Source: Streptococcus oralis
GTDB lineage: Bacteria; Bacillota; Bacilli; Lactobacillales; Streptococcaceae
Direction: 5' to 3'
Assembly (NCBI RefSeq): GCF_001578935.1
Contig: NZ_KQ969521.1
Location: forward strand, 696,553-760,552
Length of the DNA stretch: 64,000 bases
In this document: positions 47,058-57,207 of the stretch, one piece after another
Layout: every line of letters starts with the position of its first letter
Position numbering within the stretch: position 1 is the first letter of the stretch
The notes under the pieces: model-generated
The model's database searches: none
What the model was told of the DNA's origin: nothing
The model's input: only the letters and a program-made list of their open reading frames with translations
Made by a program: the position numbers and the translations under genes

Positions 47058-48860
47058 TTAAGCTAGTCCTAATTTTTCAACAAGGGCTTCAAACTCGTTT
47101 AAGCGACGTTCAAAGACTGCAAATGCATCGTTAAGATAGTCTTCTTTTTCCATATCAACACCCGCTTTTCTCATAACATTGAGTGGATAGTCAGACTTAC
47201 CAGCCTTGAGGTAGTCGATATAGCGGTCACGGTCTTCTTGGCTACCATGAACAATCTTCTCAGCCAAGGCTGAAGCAGCTGCAAAACCAGTTGAATACTG
47301 ATAAACATAATAGTTATAGTAGAAGTGTGGAATGCGCGCCCACTCGTATTGGATCTGAGGATTGTCTTCCTTGCTGAGTCCATAGTACTCTTGGTTCAAG
47401 TCAGCGTAGAGTTTATTGAGGAAATCACTTGTCAAGACTTCTCCATTTTGGTCTGCTTGGTGGATAGCGTGTTCAAACTCAGCGAATTGAGTTTGACGGA
47501 AGACTGTTCCACGGAAACCATCTAGGAAGTTATTGAGAATAGCAAAGCGCGTTGCGTCGTCTTCTACTTCTTCCAACAATTTCTCTGTCAAGATATTTTC
47601 GTTAGTCGTTGAGGCAATCTCAGCCAAGAAGATAGAGTAATCCCCGTAAACATAAGGCTGAGTTTCACGAGTATAGCTTGAATGCATACTGTGACCTGTT
47701 TCATGGACAAGGGTAAAGAGATTGTCTAGATTGTCCTGCCAGTTGAGAAGCATAAAGGCATTGGTATCATAAGAACCACCAGAGTAGGCACCAGAACGCT
47801 TGCCTTGATTTTCATAGACATCAATCCAACGCTCGCTGAAGGCACGTTTGACACGGCTCAAGTAATCCTCACCTAAAACCGCCAAAGCTTCTTCTGCCTT
47901 TTTCAAGGCTTCTTCGTAGGTAAAACTGTATTCTACTGAAGACAGTGGAGTGTAGACATCGTACATCTTGAGATCAGAAATACCCAAGATTTTAGAACGA
48001 AGGTTAAGATATCGATGCAAGAGTGGCAAATGTTTGCGAACTGCTGCCACTAGATTGTCATAGACACTTTCTGGAACAAAGTTTGCTGCGAGGGCTGCAT
48101 GGCGAGCGCTCTTATAATTGCGAACTTTGGCACGGTAGTTTTGCACCTTAACATTTGTCTGCAAGGTCTTAGCATAAGTGTGTTGGAATTGCTCATATGT
48201 CGCATAAAGGGCTTCATAGGCACCACGACGCACTTCACGATTTTTAGACTCCATCAAACGAATGTATGTACCGTGTGAGAGTTGCACTTCCTTGCCTTCG
48301 TCATCAAGCACGTATGGGAAGCTAATATCCGCATTGTCCAAAATAGCGAAGGTTTCACTAGCAGCGCCAAAGATTTCTCCTGCTCCAGCAAGCAATTCTT
48401 CCTCACGTTGCGAAAGAACATGGTCTTTCTTTTGCAAGAGCTTGTCAAAAAAGTGTTTGTAAACTTGGAGTTTTGGTTGAGCTTCTAGGAAGGCCGTATA
48501 CTGCTCTTCGCTAATCTCCATAAACTCAGGTTCATAGAATGAAAAGGCTTGTTCTAACTGACTGTATAGGGTCATTGCCTTAGCATAGTACTCTTGATAC
48601 TTGGCTTCACGCGTGTCCTGGTCATTTTTCATATGTGCATAGACATAAAGCTTTTCAACTTGGCGTTCCAAGTCAAGTGAGAATTCTGTAATCTCAAGCA
48701 AACTGTCTGCGCTATCCAAGAGATGCCCCTCATACTGGGCTGCTGTTTGTACTTTTTCAGTTAAATCTTTCAAGGCTTCTTCCCAAGCCTGGTCTGTTGG
48801 GTAGATTGTCGAAAGATCCCATGTATCTTTTTCATTTATTTCATGTCGTTGTAATACCAT
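47058..48860 (-). CDS. pepF: Oligoendopeptidase F
   Basis: A 600-residue M3 zinc metallopeptidase that cleaves peptides of about 7-17 residues in the cytosol. The HExxH zinc motif is in [14 protein letters not shown], and the third ligand Glu lies in [14 protein letters not shown]. The full length is present. GGAGG precedes the ATG by 7 bases. It sits directly after coiA (18 bp), so late competence transcripts may extend into it. Confidence 0.95.
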   Translation of the reverse strand: MVLQRHEINEKDTWDLSTIYPTDQAWEEALKDLTEKVQTAAQYEGHLLDSADSLLEITEFSLDLERQVEKLYVYAHMKNDQDTREAKYQEYYAKAMTLYSQLEQAFSFYEPEFMEISEEQYTAFLEAQPKLQVYKHFFDKLLQKKDHVLSQREEELLAGAGEIFGAASETFAILDNADISFPYVLDDEGKEVQLSHGTYIRLMESKNREVRRGAYEALYATYEQFQHTYAKTLQTNVKVQNYRAKVRNYKSARHAALAANFVPESVYDNLVAAVRKHLPLLHRYLNLRSKILGISDLKMYDVYTPLSSVEYSFTYEEALKKAEEALAVLGEDYLSRVKRAFSERWIDVYENQGKRSGAYSGGSYDTNAFMLLNWQDNLDNLFTLVHETGHSMHSSYTRETQPYVYGDYSIFLAEIASTTNENILTEKLLEEVEDDATRFAILNNFLDGFRGTVFRQTQFAEFEHAIHQADQNGEVLTSDFLNKLYADLNQEYYGLSKEDNPQIQYEWARIPHFYYNYYVYQYSTGFAAASALAEKIVHGSQEDRDRYIDYLKAGKSDYPLNVMRKAGVDMEKEDYLNDAFAVFERRLNEFEALVEKLGLA

Positions 48861-48878
48861 AAGATTCCTCCATCCTTT

Positions 48879-49835
48879 CTATTTTACCACATTTTTTGAG
48901 AAATATAAGTGATAAAAAGCTGGTGGATAGAGCTTTTGGCGATTATTTTTCGGATTTTTTTGATAGTAAGCCTGAAAATTTCTATAATAGCTAGTCAAAT
49001 CCGTTTCAATCTGCAAAAAATCACCTGACTCTATCGGTCTGACCTGGGGATACCAGTCATCCAGTTGACGGTTTAATAGATTGTCTCCTCGATGATAAGC
49101 TTCCTCCTGCTTCTTCATCCAGTAGGACGTTTGATAGTACAACTGTTGGCGAATGTAGTGACAGATAGTGGAATCTTGCACAACTGCAAAACGAGGTAGT
49201 TTTTGTTTTTGATAAGGAAATCGTAGAATTTCCAAGAGATTTCCTTGGCCATAGGGAAATTCTTTGACCTGAAAATGAAGCTTGCCACGTAGGTCCTGAT
49301 GCAAAAGATATTTGAGTCTCAAAATTTTCCTTTTGAGATCCAGTTCCCAAACAAAGAAACCCATATTTTGACTCAAATAGAGAAATCCCCTTTGCAGTTG
49401 TGTTAATCGCTCTTTTAACCAGAGCTTTTCTCCCAGTAGCCAGATAACCTGATAGCCCTGGCTACGGTAGCCTTGACTTCTATTGCCTAAAAGCTTTTGA
49501 GACAAGGGACTGCACTGGACCTCCAGAGCTAATTTCTCATTGACAAGAACATCCGCAACCTGCTGAATCTCGGGCAGGCTATATTCTAAGGAGACCTGAC
49601 TGTCTTTCTTGGCCCAGTGATAAAGGGTCTCTTTGTTGCCCAAGTGTTCTGGACTTTCATTCTCGAAAATAGCGATGCAATCTCTTAACCTTTCATGGGC
49701 AAAATGCGTTCGAATACTCTGTCCCTGACGTAATCGTAGTCCACCCCCACAGGCTGGGCAAGTATAAGCTTGCTTGGTCACATCTTTTTCAAGGGCATTC
49801 ACCAAAATTCCCTTGGCATCTTTGGCTACAAACAT
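48879..49835 (-). CDS. coiA: Competence protein CoiA
   Basis: A 318-residue late competence protein needed for recombination of imported DNA. The N-terminal zinc-ribbon-like segment is YTCPACGGGLRLRQGQ, then HFAHERLRDC. The central nuclease-like core contains KLALEVQCSPLSQKLLGNR with E-x-Q. CoiA promotes RecA filament spread at the D-loop during transformation. It has a competence cin-box 22 bp upstream of the ATG, so it should be induced by SigX. Confidence 0.94.
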   Translation of the reverse strand: MFVAKDAKGILVNALEKDVTKQAYTCPACGGGLRLRQGQSIRTHFAHERLRDCIAIFENESPEHLGNKETLYHWAKKDSQVSLEYSLPEIQQVADVLVNEKLALEVQCSPLSQKLLGNRSQGYRSQGYQVIWLLGEKLWLKERLTQLQRGFLYLSQNMGFFVWELDLKRKILRLKYLLHQDLRGKLHFQVKEFPYGQGNLLEILRFPYQKQKLPRFAVVQDSTICHYIRQQLYYQTSYWMKKQEEAYHRGDNLLNRQLDDWYPQVRPIESGDFLQIETDLTSYYRNFQAYYQKNPKNNRQKLYPPAFYHLYFSKNVVK

Positions 49836-49856
49836 GGTCTACCTCCTTTTCTCATT

Positions 49857-49864
49857 TATTCGAA
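49857..49864 (-). promoter_or_regulatory. Competence cin-box (SigX/ComX promoter) of coiA
   Basis: Minus-strand TTCGAATA, seven of eight matches to the streptococcal cin-box TACGAATA, lies 22 bp before the coiA start and behind a T-rich stretch. This is the expected position of a -10-like SigX site. Confidence 0.75.
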
Positions 49865-49873
49865 AAAGAAGTT

Positions 49874-49898
49874 AAAAAAAGCTGGAATTCCAGCCTTT
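49874..49898 (-). terminator. Terminator of the Card1-like gene
   Basis: Minus-strand AAGGCTGGAATTCCAGC is palindromic and is followed by TTTTTTT; it lies 15 bp after the stop and separates the gene from coiA. Confidence 0.8.
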
Positions 49899-49912
49899 CA
49901 TGATATTATTTC

Positions 49913-51061
49913 TTATCTTTTTTGTCTCTTAGAATATTTTTTTAGCATGGGTATGAGATTGGGAATCTGCTCACTTCTAATGACCAGCACGCCGTATTCT
50001 TGACAGCGGTTGGCATAAACGGGATTGATTTTCCCCGTACAGACAATTAACTTGAGGCAACTTTCCCCAGCAAAATGATTGGCATAGACTTCTAGTTCGT
50101 TGATGGCTTCAACTGATAAATCCGTCATCTTGCAAGAGATAAAGGTAATCGAGCGTCCCTTTCTCAGAATGACATCAATCTCATTTTGAACATTGTCTGC
50201 CTCTGGAAAGATGCCATTCCAATCAATCTCACCGCCTATCATGCACTCATCAAACAGCTGAGACTCAAGCGCCAAGAGATAGAGATATACCTCTAAAATA
50301 TGCCCCTTGTTGCGACAAAAGACTTGAGCTTCTTGACTTGGAAAGCTGTATGCTACTCGCTCCTTGTCCTCGCTTTCAATACAAAGCATCCCCGCTTCCA
50401 CAAGTAAAGGGATGAGGGATTCTGGATAGTGATAATACTTGCCGTTGTTTTCCAGTATCTTTTCAGTTTCAGCATGAAGGTCATTGGTCTTAGCTAAGGA
50501 GAAAAATTGGGTCACTTGATACCAGTGGGTGGGATTGGAAATGGCAGAGCTGGCTAGTTTTTTGATGGCTGCAACTTGCTGAGCTGAGTGGATAGGGCGT
50601 TTTGATTTGAGCATTTTTCCACCACGTAAGGCTATCAGCTGTTGGATGCTTAGTGTTGGAATGTCCAAATCTTCTTTTTCTAACTGGCCGGCTACCCACT
50701 TGTATTGTTTTCCTCGCTCGACATCCATGGCAACGATGGGGAGCTGCCGATCCAAGCCGTATTGATAGAGAGATAAGGCTAGTAGCGAATCCCCACCAAA
50801 AACATCGAGAAGGACTTGGTCATAGCCTGCTAGACAATAATCTAACTGGTCTGCTAGTTGTTCTAAGGATAACTGACGAAAGGTCACTCGTTGGATATGA
50901 GGCACCTCTTCCATGATAAACTGACGGAGAGATAGCTTCTCTTCATTGCTTATTTTCGTCAAAGATAGAAAAAGAATCTCGTCACAATCACTGATAAAGG
51001 CTTGGTAGACATTCTTTTCCAATACATGCCGATCATACAATTCTACCAAAAGACTCGTCAT
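49913..51061 (-). CDS. Card1/Can2-like DUF1887 protein (CARF-like plus PD-(D/E)xK fold)
   Basis: A 382-residue protein. Residues 1-150 form a Rossmann-like domain (QVLLDVFGGDSLLAL; LPIVAMDVERGKQYKW) as in CARF sensors of DUF1887. The C-terminal restriction-nuclease fold has GHILEVYLYLLAL (Glu257), NEIDVILRKG (Asp296) and FISCK (Lys311). In Card1 the catalytic triad, as I recall, is D-(x)13-ExK; here the Glu two before the Lys is Ser309, so activity is uncertain. Card1 is switched on by cyclic oligoadenylate from type III CRISPR, but none is here. The ATG at 51059-51061 follows GGAGG. It is monocistronic, between tehB and coiA. Confidence 0.75.
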   Translation of the reverse strand: MTSLLVELYDRHVLEKNVYQAFISDCDEILFLSLTKISNEEKLSLRQFIMEEVPHIQRVTFRQLSLEQLADQLDYCLAGYDQVLLDVFGGDSLLALSLYQYGLDRQLPIVAMDVERGKQYKWVAGQLEKEDLDIPTLSIQQLIALRGGKMLKSKRPIHSAQQVAAIKKLASSAISNPTHWYQVTQFFSLAKTNDLHAETEKILENNGKYYHYPESLIPLLVEAGMLCIESEDKERVAYSFPSQEAQVFCRNKGHILEVYLYLLALESQLFDECMIGGEIDWNGIFPEADNVQNEIDVILRKGRSITFISCKMTDLSVEAINELEVYANHFAGESCLKLIVCTGKINPVYANRCQEYGVLVIRSEQIPNLIPMLKKYSKRQKR

Positions 51062-51187
51062 TCGACCACCTCCATCATAAAGACTTTCTTGCGCTGAGAA
51101 TATCAGCAATACAGCCCTACTGCTCAGATTTCCTACTTCTAGTATAGCATAAAATCCTGCTTACCCCAATCAACCAACTCAAACAAA

Positions 51188-51224
51188 AACGAATAGAAAC
51201 CTTGCAAAGTGGTTTCTATTCGCT
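51188..51224 (-). terminator. tehB operon terminator
   Basis: Minus-strand CGAATAGAAACC-ACTTTGCAA-GGTTTCTATTCG, a perfect 12-bp stem with a TTTTTG tail. It ends the long ybeY-to-tehB run. Confidence 0.88.
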
Positions 51225-51238
51225 GGTATAGGTTTGAT

Positions 51239-52099
51239 TTACTTGACTTTTTTGGCTAACATAGTCGCAAAGCGTAGTTGAATGCGATTACCATTTTCAT
51301 CACGACGGTGCAGATGTCCTGGGTTTTCATTATACTTGACCAATTCCCAATCCTTGTAGTAGTCCGCCAACTCCCCTTCTTTAAAGGTGAATGGAAAGTT
51401 GACTGAGCAAGGATAATCCTCCGTATCCATAGCACAGACGATAAGGTTATAACCACCGACCGTGGTGTGCTCCTGCATATTTTGGATAATAGCTGGAATA
51501 CGGTCCGTTTGTAAGAACATCAGAACAACAGTTGATACGATAAAATCATAGTCTTGGCTAATGCTGGCTGAATTGATATCATAAAGTCCGACAGACATGT
51601 CTAGATCCTCTTGTTCCACAATCCTTTGCAAGATTTCAAGGGACAATTCATTTTGATCCACAGCTGTCACATCAAAACCATTCTGTGCAAGAAAGAGAGA
51701 GTTACGTCCTTGACCACAACCCAAATCCAAGGCTCTTCCTGGTTTCACCGTTTGCATAGCTTCTAGGACCTCTGAATGGACTGGATTTGTCTGGTATCTC
51801 TTAGGGAAATAATCCTCAGGTTTACAATAAAATTCCAAGTACCATTCTACATCATCTGTGGATGCCTCTACTCGGTGCCAAGCTTGCGGTTGTGCCATAG
51901 GGTTATCTGCTCCTGCTTCAAAGAGGTGTTCAGCTAGAACCTCACCATCTTCAGCCAGCTCAATAAACTTGAGTACCCCTTTCAAGACAGTAATTTTTCC
52001 CCAAGTGCCGACTTTAGTATTGTGCTTTTGCTGAACTGCTTCAGGCATGGTCTGTTTATTCCACAAGGGCATCCGTTTATAGGCAATTAATTTTTCCAT
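51239..52099 (-). CDS. tehB: TehB-type SAM methyltransferase
   Basis: A 286-residue protein with an N-terminal cupin-like TehB domain (about 1-90, TKVGTWGKITVLKGVLKFIE) and a class I methyltransferase domain (RALDLGCGQGRNSLFLAQNG). Long-form TehB proteins confer tellurite tolerance by methylating oxyanions in other bacteria; the natural role in streptococci is unclear. It lies 14 bp after smpB and ends the run. Confidence 0.88.
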   Translation of the reverse strand: MEKLIAYKRMPLWNKQTMPEAVQQKHNTKVGTWGKITVLKGVLKFIELAEDGEVLAEHLFEAGADNPMAQPQAWHRVEASTDDVEWYLEFYCKPEDYFPKRYQTNPVHSEVLEAMQTVKPGRALDLGCGQGRNSLFLAQNGFDVTAVDQNELSLEILQRIVEQEDLDMSVGLYDINSASISQDYDFIVSTVVLMFLQTDRIPAIIQNMQEHTTVGGYNLIVCAMDTEDYPCSVNFPFTFKEGELADYYKDWELVKYNENPGHLHRRDENGNRIQLRFATMLAKKVK

Positions 52100-52113
52100 T
52101 TTACTTCCTCTTC

Positions 52114-52581
52114 TTAACGCTGGTTGACAGCTTTCATCACACGCGCGATGTCGCGGTTTTGTTCACGACGCTTGATTGACTCTCGTTTGTCATAGTCATG
52201 TTTCCCTTTAGCAAGTCCTAAAAGGAGTTTAGCGTAGCCATCTTTGATATAGACTTTGAGGGGAACAAGGGTCATTCCTGTCCCTTTGGTCTCTTGTTCC
52301 AATTTTTGAATTTGCTTCTTATGGAGCAGGAGTTTACGACGGCGTTCTGGTTCCTGGTTCCAGATATTGCCCTCTTCGTAAGGGGCGATATGAACATTGC
52401 TCAGCCAGACTTCCCCATTTTTTACTTGGGCAAAGCCGTCCTTGAGATTGATTCGAGCAGCTCGAACGCTCTTGATTTCAGTTCCAGTCAGGACCATCCC
52501 TGCCTCTAGCGTATCTACGATTGTATAGTCGTGGTGCGCCTTTTTATTTTGTGCGACGACCTTTCCCTCGCCCTTTGCCAT
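52114..52581 (-). CDS. smpB: SsrA-binding protein SmpB
   Basis: A 155-residue trans-translation factor. It binds the tRNA-like part of tmRNA and delivers it to stalled ribosomes. Landmarks are the OB-fold start [34 protein letters not shown] and the basic C-terminal tail ([18 protein letters not shown]) that enters the mRNA channel. It overlaps rnr by 38 bp; SmpB recruits RNase R to tmRNA, so the coupling is functional. Confidence 0.97.
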   Translation of the reverse strand: MAKGEGKVVAQNKKAHHDYTIVDTLEAGMVLTGTEIKSVRAARINLKDGFAQVKNGEVWLSNVHIAPYEEGNIWNQEPERRRKLLLHKKQIQKLEQETKGTGMTLVPLKVYIKDGYAKLLLGLAKGKHDYDKRESIKRREQNRDIARVMKAVNQR

Positions 52582-54898
52582 GCTTGGCTCCTTTCTTAGC
52601 TACTTCTTTGTAAAAAGGTTTCTTGCCTTTTTTCTTCTTATCTTTTTGTGAATGCTTAGGCTTCTCTTTAGAATGACCTTGTCTTTTCTTGTCTTCCTTC
52701 TTTTCTGAACGACGACCAAAGCTACGTCCTCGGTCTTTGCGGCCAGCTTGTTTCAAGCCTTTTTCGATAACATCAAACTCACTTGGGAGATAAGAGAAAT
52801 CAATCTCTCCTGTCATCTTGTCTGCTCTTTCAACCCGAATGCGAATTTGCTGTCCTACACGGAAAGTTGTTCCTGATTTTTCCCCACGAAGAGTCAAATC
52901 ACGTTCATTAAAATGATAAAATTCAGGCAAATTGGTAATGTGAATCAATCCTTCGACTGTATTTGGCAATTCGACAAAGAGACCAAACTTGACAATGCTG
53001 GATACAACAGCGTCATACTCTTCACCCACGTATTCTTCCATGTACTCAGCCTTTTTCATGGCTTCGACTTCACGCTCGGCCTCGATGGCACGACGTTCAC
53101 GATTGGAAGACTGGGTTGCAATCTCTGGAATCACTTGCTCAAAATGCTCAGCTATTTCCTTGGAACGGCCGTAATCTCGAATCATTCGATGGACTAGAAG
53201 GTCAGGATAACGGCGAATAGGGCTGGTAAAGTGAGTGTAATAATCAGCAGCAAGACCATAGTGACCGTGATTGTGCTCTGAATAGCGAGCTTGTTGCATA
53301 GAACGGAGAAGCATCATGGACAATACATCCGCATAGGGTTCTCCCTCAACAGCACGCATGATGTCTTGAAGAGCCTCCTGGCTAATCTCACTAGCAGTCC
53401 CATAAATTCGCAAACCAAAGCTCGAAGCGTAATCAATGAATTTCTGAACCTTTTCAGCCTTGGGCTCCTCGTGAATCCGATAGATAAAAGGAAGGTCCAG
53501 CTTACTAAAGTGTTCGGCAACCGTTTCGTTGGCAATCAACATGAAGGACTCGATCATCCGCTCAGCAACACCACGCTGACGAAGAACAATATCAACTGGC
53601 TTGCCTTTTTTATCCACTAGAATCTTAGCTTCATTAGTATCAAAATTGAGGGCACCACGCTTCTCACGCATGCTTTCTAGCCTTTCATGAAGCTTAGCCA
53701 TAAGCTCGATACTAGGAACAATTTTCTTAAACTCTTGTCTTTTTTCCTCGTCACCTGCTAAGATATCATTAACAGCGCTATAGGTCATCCGAAAACTAGT
53801 CTTGATCACTGTTTGTGTAATGGTGTAATTAACTACACGACCGTGTTTATCAATTTCCATAATAGCAGACTGGGTCAAGCGATCTACTTGAGGGTTGAGA
53901 GAGCAAATGCCGTTTGACAAACGCTCTGGAAGCATTGGCACCACACGGTCTGTCACGTAGACAGAAGTCGCGCGGTTAAGGGCTTCCTTGTCGAGGGCAG
54001 AACCCTCAGTCACGTAGTAGGAAACATCCGCGATGTGAACTCCGAGTTCGATATTGCCATTCTTTAAAGGCTTGATGTGGACCGCATCGTCCAAGTCCTT
54101 GGCATCCGCACCGTCAATGGTAAAGGTAAGCTCATCTCTCAGGTCCAGACGACCTTCCATATCCTTTTGAGACGGAGCTTCTGGTACACTTTCTGCCTCC
54201 TTGAGAACAGCTTCTGGAAATTCTGAAACAATATCCATGGATTCCAAGACTTCAAGAACGTCAATCCCAGCATCAGTCGAGTGCCCCACCACATCAAGGA
54301 CACTAGCAACAAAGAAATCATGTTTCTTACTTGGGTATTTATCGATAAAGACCTTGAGAACTTCAGTACCTTCCAACTTGATAGCTGGTTTCTTCACATA
54401 GATCGGTTGGCTGATTTTCTGATTTTTTGAACGAATGTAGCCAGCATACTTAGGTTTTTCCTGATCCAGAACGATTTTCCCGACAACTGTCGTCAGGCTG
54501 TGTTCTAAGATATCAATAATTTTAGCTTCGGCAGCTGTTCCCTTGTTGCGGTCAGCAACTTTCTTGATGACCACCTCTACGGTATCACCATCAATGGCAT
54601 AGTTGACATCGTTTTTTCCTACAAAAAGATCGTCCTCTTCGCCTTCTAGACTGACAAAGCCAAAGCCGTTTTTATGGGCATGAAAAATCCCTTTGAGGGT
54701 AATTTCATGTTTCTTCTTTTGGTCCAGACATAAGCTACCATCATCTTCAAAACGAATCTGGTGCTTTCTTTCCATCAGAGACAGGGTTTTAATCAACTCA
54801 CGGAAATCCTTGGACCCATCCTTTCCGAGAGCCTGAGCCAGGTCATTTACCGTTACTCGCCCCTTCTCTTGCAAATATTCTTTAATTTTATCTTTCAT
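52544..54898 (-). CDS. rnr: Ribonuclease R
   Basis: A 784-residue 3'-5' exoribonuclease that degrades structured RNA. Order: winged HTH at the N-terminus, two cold-shock domains, the RNB catalytic domain ([16 protein letters not shown] with the metal-binding aspartates; [14 protein letters not shown]), an S1 domain ([18 protein letters not shown]) and a long Lys/Arg/Gly tail. It overlaps smpB by 38 bp. Confidence 0.97.
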   Translation of the reverse strand: MKDKIKEYLQEKGRVTVNDLAQALGKDGSKDFRELIKTLSLMERKHQIRFEDDGSLCLDQKKKHEITLKGIFHAHKNGFGFVSLEGEEDDLFVGKNDVNYAIDGDTVEVVIKKVADRNKGTAAEAKIIDILEHSLTTVVGKIVLDQEKPKYAGYIRSKNQKISQPIYVKKPAIKLEGTEVLKVFIDKYPSKKHDFFVASVLDVVGHSTDAGIDVLEVLESMDIVSEFPEAVLKEAESVPEAPSQKDMEGRLDLRDELTFTIDGADAKDLDDAVHIKPLKNGNIELGVHIADVSYYVTEGSALDKEALNRATSVYVTDRVVPMLPERLSNGICSLNPQVDRLTQSAIMEIDKHGRVVNYTITQTVIKTSFRMTYSAVNDILAGDEEKRQEFKKIVPSIELMAKLHERLESMREKRGALNFDTNEAKILVDKKGKPVDIVLRQRGVAERMIESFMLIANETVAEHFSKLDLPFIYRIHEEPKAEKVQKFIDYASSFGLRIYGTASEISQEALQDIMRAVEGEPYADVLSMMLLRSMQQARYSEHNHGHYGLAADYYTHFTSPIRRYPDLLVHRMIRDYGRSKEIAEHFEQVIPEIATQSSNRERRAIEAEREVEAMKKAEYMEEYVGEEYDAVVSSIVKFGLFVELPNTVEGLIHITNLPEFYHFNERDLTLRGEKSGTTFRVGQQIRIRVERADKMTGEIDFSYLPSEFDVIEKGLKQAGRKDRGRSFGRRSEKKEDKKRQGHSKEKPKHSQKDKKKKGKKPFYKEVAKKGAKHGKGRGKGRRTK

Positions 54899-54957
54899 GT
54901 TTTCTTTCTAGATTTTTAAAATTTTTTTGAGTGATAACTTTAGTAAACATCATTCAA

Positions 54958-54992
54958 AATAAAAATAGGCTAAGACCTAGTCTCGCCCATTT
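54958..54992 (-). terminator. Hairpin between secG and rnr
   Basis: Minus-strand GGGCGAGAC-TAG-GTCTTAGCCT followed by ATTTTTATTTT. It is modest in strength and just behind secG, so rnr may depend partly on read-through. Confidence 0.6.
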
Positions 54993-54993
54993 C

Positions 54994-55227
54994 TTATCTA
55001 CTTGATAATACTGTCAATGCTAAGGCAATGGCTAGCCAGAAAAAGACTAAAATACCTGTCAAACGTTGCATCACAGCTTCAAAACCACGCGCTTTACTAC
55101 GTTCAAACAAATCACCTGAGCTGGCATCAAATACATTGCTGGATTGGTTCTTAGTTGGCTGCATGAAAATCGCAATCACAATCACAACAGATAATACTAA
55201 TAAAATGGTTAATAATAGGTTATACAT
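54994..55227 (-). CDS. secG: SecG, preprotein translocase subunit
   Basis: A 77-residue protein with two membrane helices (LLLTILLVLSVVIVIAIFMQ; LTGILVFFWLAIALALTVL) joined by a loop SSNVFDASSGDLFERSKARG, the SecG pattern. It assists SecYEG by inverting or stabilising during export. It lies 39 bp after rpmG. Confidence 0.95.
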   Translation of the reverse strand: MYNLLLTILLVLSVVIVIAIFMQPTKNQSSNVFDASSGDLFERSKARGFEAVMQRLTGILVFFWLAIALALTVLSSR

Positions 55228-55266
55228 ATCAAACTCCTTAAAATCCCTATTATTTTACCATAAATT

Positions 55267-55416
55267 CTACTTAGATTCAAGATGTAAAGTTACTTTTCTT
55301 TCCTTTGGACAATATTTTAACACCTCAATCTTGTCTGGATGAGTTTTGGAGTTCTTACTGGTTAGATAATTCATGCTGCCACAAGAGGAGCACTTGAGAT
55401 TGATTTTTACTCGCAC
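55267..55416 (-). CDS. rpmG: Ribosomal protein L33 (RpmG paralogue)
   Basis: A 49-residue protein starting with GTG ([20 protein letters not shown]) and ending KVTLHLESK. One CxxC is present, but the second pair is reduced to a single Cys (KYCPKERK), so zinc binding is probably weak. Streptococci carry several L33 copies that swap with zinc supply. Its GTG overlaps the pmrA stop as TAGTG, so translation is coupled to pmrA. Confidence 0.93.
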   Translation of the reverse strand: MRVKINLKCSSCGSMNYLTSKNSKTHPDKIEVLKYCPKERKVTLHLESK

Positions 55417-56615
55417 TAGATTTCCTTTACTTTTAATAATGATCTAAATTGCACTATGTTACATAAACAACTGAAAGCTACACAGGCTGCTGTCGCATAA
55501 AAGACAGCATGGTAGCCCAAATATCCTGCAACTGCGGATCCCGCCATAGGTCCAATCACTCCACCGAGGTAAAAAAAGACTTGGTTGAAGGCGAAAATCC
55601 TTGAAATACCTGATTTTGGAGTCATTTTGCTAAGAAGGGCATTAACTCCCGGGATGAGAGCACCTGTTCCCAAACCAAAGAGAAAACGATACAAGCCAAG
55701 TTGAAGGGGGCTGGTTGCATGAGCACAAAGGAGGTAAATGATGACGGAATAAATCTGCGCTGCGACCAACAATCTATGATTCCCTACCTTATCGCCAAGT
55801 TTTCCTAGAATTCCAGCACTCATCATGCTAGAAAATCCCATGCTGGATACAATCAATCCTGATACAAAGAGGAGATTCTCAGTCTGCCCTAAGTCCCGCA
55901 CATAGAGAGCCAGAATGGGGCCAATTGATTGAGCTGAAAATTGAATGACAAAGCTCGTCAAAAATAGGTTTACTAAGAGCCTAGGATACTTGAAAGAAGA
56001 AAATACTTCTTTCGTTGGGATGGCCTTCTCCTTAGCCACTGGCTGAAAATCTTCCTTGATAAAGAAAATGGTTAGGATTCCAGCTAAAAATAAGAAAGCA
56101 CCGACCAATAAAAAGACATTACGAATGCCAAAAATTTCAGCAATAAAGCCTCCAACAAAGGGACCCGTCAGTGTTCCTGCAACAACACCTGTAGATAGAG
56201 TCCCCAGAGCCGCTCCAGACTTATCTTTAGGTACCTGACTAGCAATCAAGGCTGTTGCATTGGGGACAAAACCAGTAAATACACCATTGAGCAAGCGCAG
56301 AAAGAGTAGCCAATAGATATTGGGTACGAAGGCCAAACCTCCCATAGTGATGGTCATGGCAAGACCCGCTCGAATCATCATGGGTTTTCGACCGTACTTG
56401 TCAGCAAGAATACCCCAGATAGGAGAAACTAGAGCTGCTGAAACAGCCGAAACTGAGATGGCTAATCCAGCATAGAAAGCAACTTGGTCTCCTTCAATTC
56501 CCAACTGCTCTACAAAGATAGGCATGAAGGGAACGACCAAGGAGATACTGGCTCCCGTTAGAAAACTACCGAACCAGGCGACACGAAGATTCTCTTTCCA
56601 ACTAATCTCTTGCAC
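55416..56615 (-). CDS. pmrA: PmrA, MFS multidrug efflux pump
   Basis: A 399-residue, 12-helix major facilitator of the DHA1 type. The A-motif [16 protein letters not shown] and antiporter motif C ([17 protein letters not shown]) are present. In pneumococcus PmrA exports norfloxacin and dyes. A GTG at 56613-56615 preceded by AAGGAGG fits better than the ATG at 56633, which overlaps that ribosome-binding site; the GTG start overlaps coaE by 14 bp. Confidence 0.93.
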   Translation of the reverse strand: MQEISWKENLRVAWFGSFLTGASISLVVPFMPIFVEQLGIEGDQVAFYAGLAISVSAVSAALVSPIWGILADKYGRKPMMIRAGLAMTITMGGLAFVPNIYWLLFLRLLNGVFTGFVPNATALIASQVPKDKSGAALGTLSTGVVAGTLTGPFVGGFIAEIFGIRNVFLLVGAFLFLAGILTIFFIKEDFQPVAKEKAIPTKEVFSSFKYPRLLVNLFLTSFVIQFSAQSIGPILALYVRDLGQTENLLFVSGLIVSSMGFSSMMSAGILGKLGDKVGNHRLLVAAQIYSVIIYLLCAHATSPLQLGLYRFLFGLGTGALIPGVNALLSKMTPKSGISRIFAFNQVFFYLGGVIGPMAGSAVAGYLGYHAVFYATAACVAFSCLCNIVQFRSLLKVKEI

Positions 56616-57207
56616 AGCTATCGCCTCCTTCAAGTAACTTCATTACTTGACTCACAAGCTGATCACGACTGCCATTATTGTCTAATATATGGCTCGCCAA
56701 TTTTTTCTTTTCTTCTAAAGACCACTGGGCGGCCAAACGGGACTCTGCTACTTCCTTAGAAAGATGATCCCGTTTCATGAAACGTTCCACCTGAACATCA
56801 CGGTTCACATAAACCAGCCATGTCTCATCAAACCAAGCACTGTAGTCCTGTTCAAAAAGCAGGGGAATATCCATGAAAAAAACCGTTTCTGTATGAGCTA
56901 ACTGGTCTCTCAGTGCAGCCAATTCCTCACGAATAATCTCTCCTTGGGTTTGCTTAGACCATTCCCGCTCCTCAGGATTTGAAAAGATGAGACTAGCTAG
57001 GAGAGGGCGATTGAGTTCTCCATTTTCGAGGATGATTTCCTGCCCAAAGTGTTGAACCAAGAGCTGATAAAGACGTCCACCAGGTCTTTGTAGTTGGTGG
57101 ACGACTGCGTCAGCATCGACTACTTGAAAGCCTTGCTCTCTTAGGAAATTTGTCACAGTTGACTTACCTGAGGCAATTCCTCCTGTGATTCCGATGATTT
57201 TTCCCAT
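56602..57207 (-). CDS. coaE: Dephospho-CoA kinase
   Basis: A 201-residue kinase for the last step of CoA synthesis. P-loop GITGGIASGKST is at about 7-18; DADAVVHQLQ and the lid RFMKRDHLS follow. The ATG at 57205-57207 overlaps the mutM stop (TGATG) and has AAGGAGG in front. The frame opens further upstream inside mutM, but that start is unsupported. Confidence 0.95.
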   Translation of the reverse strand: MGKIIGITGGIASGKSTVTNFLREQGFQVVDADAVVHQLQRPGGRLYQLLVQHFGQEIILENGELNRPLLASLIFSNPEEREWSKQTQGEIIREELAALRDQLAHTETVFFMDIPLLFEQDYSAWFDETWLVYVNRDVQVERFMKRDHLSKEVAESRLAAQWSLEEKKKLASHILDNNGSRDQLVSQVMKLLEGGDSCARD

